This document shows positions 6,784 to 11,452 of a stretch of DNA of 11,452 bases, piece after piece. Under the pieces are notes generated by a model, which saw only the letters and a program-made list of their open reading frames with translations, was not told the DNA's origin and did not search any database. The stretch comes from Promethearchaeota archaeon (GTDB lineage: Archaea > Asgardarchaeota > Lokiarchaeia > Sigyniarchaeales > SOKP01), in the NCBI GenBank assembly GCA_030615145.1, contig JAUWZT010000108.1, forward strand, positions 1 to 11,452, read 5' to 3'. Every line of letters begins with the position of its first letter. The first letter of the stretch is position 1. Position numbers and translations under genes: made by a program.

Positions 6784-7296
6784 TTAATTTGATAATTTGT
6801 TTATTAGATTGCATATTTCCTGTGGATTTCTTGTAGAGAAAACGAATGGTCTACCATCTTGAAATGTTAGTTTTACAGCCTCTCCGAAATCCGTGTTATA
6901 GGCCCATGAACCATCTGTTCCTAATCGAATTCCTACTCCCCAGTAAATTCTAAAATTTGCTTTAGTTATATCACAACGGGTTATTTTATTTAGGGGTATT
7001 TTTTTATGGTTGAATATACCATATACTACTTCAAGTTGATTTTTGGTTAAGGTGATTTTTAGCCCTCTATAGTTCCAATATAAAAGAAGAATAAATAGAC
7101 TTACAGCACCAAATATTATACTTAAAAACGCAAGCTCTTGGGGTTTGAATGCAGTAATTATAATACCGATTGAAAAAATCAATAAACATACAAATAGCAC
7201 TAAACCTTTTACAAATTTTCCAACTGGAATCCATTCTTTATATAATAATTCTTCATTTTTTTGGATATTATTTTCATTAATTATTATAATCACCAA
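6784..7296 (-). CDS. two-TM membrane protein with bacterial-type PH (bPH) domain
   Basis: This 170-residue protein has a short polar N-terminus, two hydrophobic helices (about 28-49 and 55-74, joined by the short polar loop KPQE) and a C-terminal domain of about 95 residues. That domain reads as the YdbT/bPH type: YRGLKITLTKNQLEVVYG, then KIPLNKITRCDI, EAVKLTFQDGRPFVFST and a final helix NPQEICNLINKL. Such proteins are membrane anchored, with the PH domain on the cytosolic side; their ligand is generally unknown. The frame contains no ATG, so translation must begin at TTG 7296 or GTG 7293; a GGTGA at 7314-7318 is too far upstream for a good Shine-Dalgarno site. The stop is TAA. It faces the PLP enzyme gene across 62 bp and stands alone. 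Confidence 0.6.
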   Translation of the reverse strand: MVIIIINENNIQKNEELLYKEWIPVGKFVKGLVLFVCLLIFSIGIIITAFKPQELAFLSIIFGAVSLFILLLYWNYRGLKITLTKNQLEVVYGIFNHKKIPLNKITRCDITKANFRIYWGVGIRLGTDGSWAYNTDFGEAVKLTFQDGRPFVFSTRNPQEICNLINKLSN

Positions 7297-7442
7297 TTTA
7301 ATGTTGCTTCTTTCACCATATTAGCCATAACTATTATAGGATATAAATATTTTTAATTAAAAAAAATAGTTGGTTTATGACGCGTATGAACTAAGATTAT
7401 TTCTGTTTTTAGTAGAGTTTTAAAAAAGCATTGAAGAACTAG

Positions 7443-7490
7443 TTATTTAATTTGAATAATAGCAAACGCATCTAAATTAGTATAAAATTT
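7443..7490 (-). pseudogene. orphan 3' end of a SNF2 helicase gene
   Basis: Read on the minus strand this codes KFYTNLDAFAIIQIK-stop, matching the end of the helicase at the right of the window (KFYTNLDAFAIIRFSK-stop). Bases 7462-7490 are identical to 8868-8896. Toward the stop the two copies differ by synonymous changes (GCT/GCA, ATT/ATC) and then by a few residues, with the stop retained. Homology ends abruptly on the upstream side at the Lys codon, where the tandem repeat begins and an in-frame TGA appears soon after. It is too short to be a gene. It looks like the displaced end of the helicase or of a paralogue, not a very recent duplicate. Confidence 0.7.
7462..7490 (+). repeat. left copy of 29-bp direct repeat
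   Basis: Exact match to 8868-8896 in the same orientation, 1,406 bp apart. It starts GCAAACGCATCTAAATTAGT. The pair brackets the URO-D gene. Confidence 0.9.
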
Positions 7491-7491
7491 T

Positions 7492-7527
7492 GTTATTGAT
7501 GTTGAAGATGTTATTGATGTTCAAGAT
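7492..7527 (+). repeat. two tandem 18-bp repeats
   Basis: GTTATTGATGTTGAAGAT (7492-7509) is followed directly by GTTATTGATGTTCAAGAT (7510-7527), with one mismatch. It abuts the 29-bp repeat, exactly where homology to the helicase end stops. Confidence 0.9.
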
Positions 7528-7610
7528 TCGATAAATATTTATCATACTTTATGAATAATAGAATTAATAATAATAATTAAATTGTAATGATCAGCAGAAC
7601 AGCTTAAAAA

Positions 7611-7617
7611 AGGAGGT
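7611..7617 (+). promoter_or_regulatory. strong Shine-Dalgarno site
   Basis: AGGAGGT ends six bases before the ATG at 7624. It is the best ribosome binding site in the window and fixes the start of the URO-D gene. Confidence 0.85.
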
Positions 7618-7623
7618 ATAAGA

Positions 7624-8826
7624 ATGAATTCAATTGAAAGAGTTGAAGCTGCACTAAATTTTGACTCACCCGATAAAGTGCCTACTTGGCGTTTAGATAA
7701 TACTAGTGATATCTTCATACAAATTATGGTTCCATCAAAAGATTGGAAACCCGGATGGAATGAAGAAGAAAAAGGATTATTTCCCCATTCTGGAGATGAT
7801 ATGTTGATACAATCTGGAATATATAAATGGGAAATGCCTGATTGGGCAAAAAACAATCCAAAATATAAAAGAAATAAATGGCTCAAGGCACCTCGAGAAG
7901 AGATTGATCAGTGGGGTACGATTTGGAATCGTACAGGAAAAAATACTTCAATGGGCCACCCTGGACGACCTACACTTCCAGATTGGTCGAAACTTGATGA
8001 CCATTTAGAAAAATATACACCCGATCCTTTTGACAAGTCACGTTATGAGACATTTCTTAAGATGAGCGAGCAATTTGCGAAAGAAAAATATCGCTTAGGC
8101 ATGCTTAATCTTATGGGTCCCTTTCAGATGGCTCAAAATATGCGTGGATTTACTAATTTTTTAATAGATCATAAAAGAAATCCAAAGGAATTAAAACAAC
8201 TTTTAGCCCATCTCGCAGATGATTTAATCGATTGTATGGATGGATGGATTAAGTTTGGAGGAAATCCACATGCATTTCTACTTATAGAAGATCTCGCAGC
8301 CCAAAATGGTCCTTTCATAAGTCCAAAAATGTTTAGAGAATTTTATGAACCCGTATATGGTAAACTCGCAAAAGCAGCTCATGACAGAGGGTGTACTTGG
8401 TTTCATCATTGTTGTGGTAAAATTGATGCCCTTATGCCGGATTTAATCAAATGGGGGACAGATGCTTTAGAATTAGATGCCCCTCGGATGACGGGATATA
8501 CAGATCTCAAACCCTTCCGAGGCAAAGTAATGTTTTGGGGCTGCGTAGACATACAAACAGTTTATACTCAAGGGACTCCAGAAGAGTGTGAACGGGAAGT
8601 CTGGCATATGATGCGGAATTTAGGGACTAAGGAAGGTGGTTTTGGAGCTTATTATTATTCACAGCCAAGACATATTAAAGTACCGTCAAAAAATGTCTAT
8701 GGTTTTACATTGGGGCTTGAAAAATATGGAACCTATGCAGAAATACCAACGCATTGGTGGGACCATCCTATTACTGACAATTGGGGCAATGGTATTGTAC
8801 CACCTCTTCCACCATTAGAGCCTTAA
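7624..8826 (+). CDS. uroporphyrinogen decarboxylase-family protein (MtaA/corrinoid methyltransferase-like)
   Basis: This 400-residue protein of the URO-D TIM-barrel family opens with SIERVEAALNFDSPDKVP and has the signature region EDLAAQNGPFISPKMFREFYEPVYGKLAKAAHDRG (222-256), then FHHCCGKIDALMPDLI and GKVMFWGCVDIQTVYTQGTPEE. In anaerobic archaea, members of this group usually move methyl groups to or from corrinoid proteins or coenzyme M, not make haem. The zinc motif HxC is present (H262, C264), but where MtaA/MtbA have the third ligand (a Cys near the C-terminus) this protein reads AYYYSQPRHIKVP. C307 in WGCVD is the only nearby substitute. No corrinoid protein or other haem gene is adjacent, so the substrate is unknown. 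The last 30 residues are rich in Trp and Pro. The gene lies between two copies of a helicase 3' end and may have been inserted there. Confidence 0.8.
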   Translation: MNSIERVEAALNFDSPDKVPTWRLDNTSDIFIQIMVPSKDWKPGWNEEEKGLFPHSGDDMLIQSGIYKWEMPDWAKNNPKYKRNKWLKAPREEIDQWGTIWNRTGKNTSMGHPGRPTLPDWSKLDDHLEKYTPDPFDKSRYETFLKMSEQFAKEKYRLGMLNLMGPFQMAQNMRGFTNFLIDHKRNPKELKQLLAHLADDLIDCMDGWIKFGGNPHAFLLIEDLAAQNGPFISPKMFREFYEPVYGKLAKAAHDRGCTWFHHCCGKIDALMPDLIKWGTDALELDAPRMTGYTDLKPFRGKVMFWGCVDIQTVYTQGTPEECEREVWHMMRNLGTKEGGFGAYYYSQPRHIKVPSKNVYGFTLGLEKYGTYAEIPTHWWDHPITDNWGNGIVPPLPPLEP

Positions 8827-8828
8827 TC

Positions 8829-8835
8829 TTTTTTT
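8829..8835 (+). terminator. T7 tract ending the URO-D transcript
   Basis: Seven T's begin two bases after the TAA, in the 19-bp gap between the convergent URO-D and helicase genes. No hairpin precedes them; it is a plausible archaeal oligo-T stop. Confidence 0.4.
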
Positions 8836-8845
8836 AAAGTGAGGA

Positions 8846-11452
8846 TTACTTAGAGAATCGAATGATTGCAAACGCATCTAAATTAGTATAAAATTTAGCT
8901 AAATTCCTCTTGCTCATATCAGTTTTTAAGTCGTCATAATCAAAAGCCAAATTGTCTAATTTTATTTCAACTTTTGCTATATCCTTTTCAAGAAAACGAA
9001 TTTCTTCTTTTAATTTTTCGACATTATCTAAGCGTTCTTGCTTTTTTTGCGGGTCATCTATACTTTTAATATTTAATAGTTGCCGTTCGGTTGGTATTTT
9101 ACTTTCTTTTTTCTCTAATTTTTGTTTTAGGGATTCGAGTTTAAAAGTTAGAAGTCTCTTATTATATTTAAATATTTTCTCTTTTTTATTAGTTTCAATT
9201 TTAAAAATCTTGGCGTTTAAAGCTTCTATTTCGCTTTTCCATTGAGAAGTCTTCCTTTTTACGAGATTTTTGGCTTTTTGAGTTAGTTGGTCAAGAAAAT
9301 TTAGGTCTAAATGAGATTTATAGGAATTTTCAGTTTCAAATACAATAAGATCTTGAAACTTTTTAATATCTAGCACGACATCCGCTAAATCTGGAATCTC
9401 ATTCCCATTATCATCTACTACTACAGCAGAAAATTCATTTTCTAATATATAACCTTGAAATTTTATGTTAAATACGAATAAATAAAGGTCTTTTTTGGAA
9501 GATAGAAGATTGATTAAATGTTCTGGTATGTTATCCTTCATTAAATTAAGTATAGTAAATGTCCCCTCTAAATCTCTTGATGTACAAAAATCTAATACTT
9601 CGTTAATTAATGGATGTCCTAACGCAAAGAAGTCGATTTCTTCTCGTTCTCTTGCCAGATTCAAATCAAATGTACCTACATATTCCTTTGAGAATTTATA
9701 TTTAGGATTTTTAAGTAAAATGTCGTTTATCGTAATTTTTGTCTCAAAACCTATTTTTTCAGAAGCCTTGATACCTTCTTCTTTAAAGACGTCTACAAAA
9801 CCAAACTTATTATGATTGAGGTTAAAGAAATATTTCGTTAGTAAAAATAATTCGTTATGGCTAAGCCTTACTTCTTTACATGTTGTCCAAGAAGTTATTA
9901 AATCGTCGATTCGAAAAGATTTTTTATCAATCAGTAAATCGTCTAGTTGCATTTCTAATTCTCTCGCCCTTTCTACTTCAAGATCTAATCTCCTGTTGAA
10001 CTCGTTCAATTTTTTCCTTCTTTTGCCTTTTTCTTCAGTAAAGATAATATTTTTTATATCTTTTTGTATTCTACCTATAATCGGTTCTAATTGCCCTATA
10101 GATTCTTCGAATAGGTGAATTCTTTTATCGAGCGCGAACATAATATCTGTTTCTACAGTTCCTTCCATATAAAAGTTATAAATGTAAATCTCTTTAGACT
10201 TTTGACCTATCCTATCAAGTCTACCAATTCGTTGTTCTAATTTCATAGGATTCCATGGTAAATCGTAATTTATTAAAACCCGCGCAAATTGAAAATTTCT
10301 ACCCTCGCCACCGATTTCCGTAGAAAGTAAAATAGAAAAATTCTTACTTTCCCGGAATCTCTCTACAGCTTTATCTTTTTCAACTTTATTTAAGCCTCCG
10401 TAAAATGTTTCCACATAATAATCTTCTTTTTGTTTATTCAACAAATCTTTTAAATACAACAGGGTGTCTACAAATTGCGTAAAGACTAATATCTTTTCGA
10501 TAGAATTTTGAGAATAAATCTTATTTAGCAATTCGACTAGTTTCTCAGATTTAGAGTCGTAAGGTAATGCTTTTAAATTGTTATAAAATTGTCTTATTAT
10601 TTTTTCTTGGTTAAGTAAACCTAAGGAAGTTTTTTCTGATTCTTTAACCGAGGCGTTATCGTTATTGTAAGTAAAGTCAGAATCGATATATTGATCTTTC
10701 AATTCCGATTCATAATATTCCGGATTTTCATCTCTTAATACATGCAATTCAAGAGAAATGCTTTTTAAGCGCTCAATCTGTTCTAATCTCCTATCCAGAC
10801 TTTTTAAAAACGCATATTTGGAGCTTGTAAGTAGTTTTTGCAAAGTCGTTATAATAAATCCAATTCCTATGTTCTCTTTATTTGTTGCAGTATTGTAAAT
10901 TTTCGCTAAATAAAGTCTAATTTCCTCATAAACTTCTAATTCTTGCTTCGTAGGAGTTATAACAATAGTATTAACAACTCGTTTATTTAAGAATTCTTCT
11001 GAAAATACATTCTTTTTACGATTCCTTATTAGAAACTTTGATAATGTATGGTCTTCTTCAATTTTCTTTAATAAATTTAATTTATAATTATCATTTTTTA
11101 ACAGTTCTAGTATTCCTTCATTATTTTTGTTACTAATTATGTACTTTAGGTCCTTAAGAAGTTTTATAGTATTTTTTACCTCGAAATTATTTAATTTATC
11201 AATTTGGTTAACGTTAGCAACTAGTAAATTTATAAACGGCATATTTTTTCTAAAATGTTCGAAATCTGAAAAATTATCAAAAGCTTCTCCTTGGATTAAT
11301 TCTATAAGAGAATACAATTCAAACGAGTGTAGTTGTAAAGGTGTTGCCGATAATAGTAATAACGATTCAGTAGAGAGGCTTAAATTCCTTGCTAAATCGT
11401 AATTTAAGGTTTCCCTATAATTTCCAGTTGCGGCATTAATTAAATATCTTCG
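8846..11452 (-). CDS. SNF2/RapA-type helicase-like ATPase, 5' end beyond the window
   Basis: The frame is open to the right edge, giving 868 residues of the C-terminal side; motifs I and II lie outside. Window residues 31-41 (LLLLSATPLQL, about 11330-11362) are SNF2 motif III, followed by ELYSLIELI. The helicase-C domain has KILVFTQFVDTLLYL, then FYGGLNKVEKDKAVERFR, STEIGGEGRNFQFARVLINYDLPWNP (motif V region, near 10324) and EQRIGRLDRIGQ (motif VI, near 10234). The later segment DFFALGHPLINEVLDF is typical of RapA/HepA-like proteins. About 120 highly charged residues near the C-terminus should form a coiled coil, and the end reads KFYTNLDAFAIIRFSK. Such ATPases remodel nucleic acid-protein complexes; relatives occur both in housekeeping and in defence islands, which cannot be settled without the N-terminus. 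Stop TAA; convergent with URO-D. Confidence 0.85.
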   Translation of the reverse strand, partial: RRYLINAATGNYRETLNYDLARNLSLSTESLLLLSATPLQLHSFELYSLIELIQGEAFDNFSDFEHFRKNMPFINLLVANVNQIDKLNNFEVKNTIKLLKDLKYIISNKNNEGILELLKNDNYKLNLLKKIEEDHTLSKFLIRNRKKNVFSEEFLNKRVVNTIVITPTKQELEVYEEIRLYLAKIYNTATNKENIGIGFIITTLQKLLTSSKYAFLKSLDRRLEQIERLKSISLELHVLRDENPEYYESELKDQYIDSDFTYNNDNASVKESEKTSLGLLNQEKIIRQFYNNLKALPYDSKSEKLVELLNKIYSQNSIEKILVFTQFVDTLLYLKDLLNKQKEDYYVETFYGGLNKVEKDKAVERFRESKNFSILLSTEIGGEGRNFQFARVLINYDLPWNPMKLEQRIGRLDRIGQKSKEIYIYNFYMEGTVETDIMFALDKRIHLFEESIGQLEPIIGRIQKDIKNIIFTEEKGKRRKKLNEFNRRLDLEVERARELEMQLDDLLIDKKSFRIDDLITSWTTCKEVRLSHNELFLLTKYFFNLNHNKFGFVDVFKEEGIKASEKIGFETKITINDILLKNPKYKFSKEYVGTFDLNLAREREEIDFFALGHPLINEVLDFCTSRDLEGTFTILNLMKDNIPEHLINLLSSKKDLYLFVFNIKFQGYILENEFSAVVVDDNGNEIPDLADVVLDIKKFQDLIVFETENSYKSHLDLNFLDQLTQKAKNLVKRKTSQWKSEIEALNAKIFKIETNKKEKIFKYNKRLLTFKLESLKQKLEKKESKIPTERQLLNIKSIDDPQKKQERLDNVEKLKEEIRFLEKDIAKVEIKLDNLAFDYDDLKTDMSKRNLAKFYTNLDAFAIIRFSK
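8868..8896 (+). repeat. right copy of 29-bp direct repeat, inside the helicase 3' end
   Basis: Identical to 7462-7490 and in the same orientation. It covers the codons for KFYTNLDAFA of the helicase, so the repeat coincides with coding sequence near the gene's 3' end. Confidence 0.9.

Larger units (their letters stand above)
7297..7623. other. 327-bp region with helicase-end remnant and tandem repeat
   Basis: This gap lies between the divergent PH-domain and URO-D genes. Apart from promoters it holds a short orphan copy of the helicase 3' end (7443-7490), a two-copy 18-bp tandem repeat (7492-7527) and the strong URO-D ribosome binding site (7611-7617). No other gene is visible. Confidence 0.6.

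Noticed and set aside
7492..7527. CRISPR array
   Set aside because: Only two 18-bp units, directly adjacent with no spacer, and no cas genes.
9495..10118. Plus-strand frames opposite the helicase
   Set aside because: They are rich in Ser, Leu, Phe and Lys without recognisable motifs, as expected of antisense reading of an AT-rich gene; the minus strand has clear helicase motifs.
8846..11317. Helicase starting at 11317
   Set aside because: The codon there is TTG inside SNF2 motif III context (SATPLQLHSFEL), and the frame stays open to the window edge, so the gene continues beyond 11452.

Overview
The window is an AT-rich stretch (roughly 30% G+C by eye) with short, mostly single-gene transcription units on both strands. 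It mixes leaders that carry Shine-Dalgarno sites (for example AGGAGGT before the URO-D gene) with starts that have only an archaeal-looking TATA element close upstream. A GPP34/GOLPH3-like protein, an M29 aminopeptidase, a URO-D-family (MtaA-like) protein, an anaerobic sulfatase-maturase-like radical SAM enzyme and a VapBC-type pair together suggest an anaerobic archaeon. A Lokiarchaeia-like Asgard lineage is my best guess. This is inferred from gene content; there is no rRNA or other phylogenetic marker here.

Layout, left to right. 55-714 (+) encodes a GPP34-domain protein. It converges on a small beta-hairpin-repeat protein (814-1194, -). After a 369-bp gap with no gene comes a minus-strand block, read right to left: an anSME-type radical SAM/SPASM enzyme with a C-terminal SEC-C motif (2302-3516), then an AbrB/VapB-like antitoxin (1977-2249) overlapping a PIN/VapC toxin (1564-1995). 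Divergent from the radical SAM gene is an M29 aminopeptidase (3808-5073, +). It is complete except for one in-frame TAG at 4342-4344, where relatives have Trp. A class III PLP enzyme with a four-cysteine insert follows (5270-6721, +), facing a two-TM PH-domain protein (6784-7296, -). Then comes a URO-D-family protein (7624-8826, +) and, convergent with it, the 3' part of a SNF2/RapA-type helicase that runs off the right edge (8846-11452, -).

Two structures are not explained by ordinary annotation. First, the last codons of the helicase gene occur twice, as a 29-bp exact direct repeat (7462-7490 and 8868-8896). The left copy is an orphan 3' end reading KFYTNLDAFAIIQIK-stop. The URO-D gene therefore lies between two copies of a helicase 3' end, as expected if a short module was inserted at, or recombined into, the end of the helicase gene. 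Second, the aminopeptidase is cut by a single TAG before all five metal ligands, with both halves in one frame and well conserved. Three other genes here end in TAG, one of them in tandem TAGTAG, so a recent nonsense change or a sequencing error is more likely than recoding, but readthrough is worth testing.

No single pathway unites the genes. The aminopeptidase and the PLP enzyme fit peptide and amino-acid use, the URO-D protein may act in methyl transfer, and the maturase would modify a substrate encoded elsewhere. I see no CRISPR array, tRNA, rRNA, transposase or integrase.
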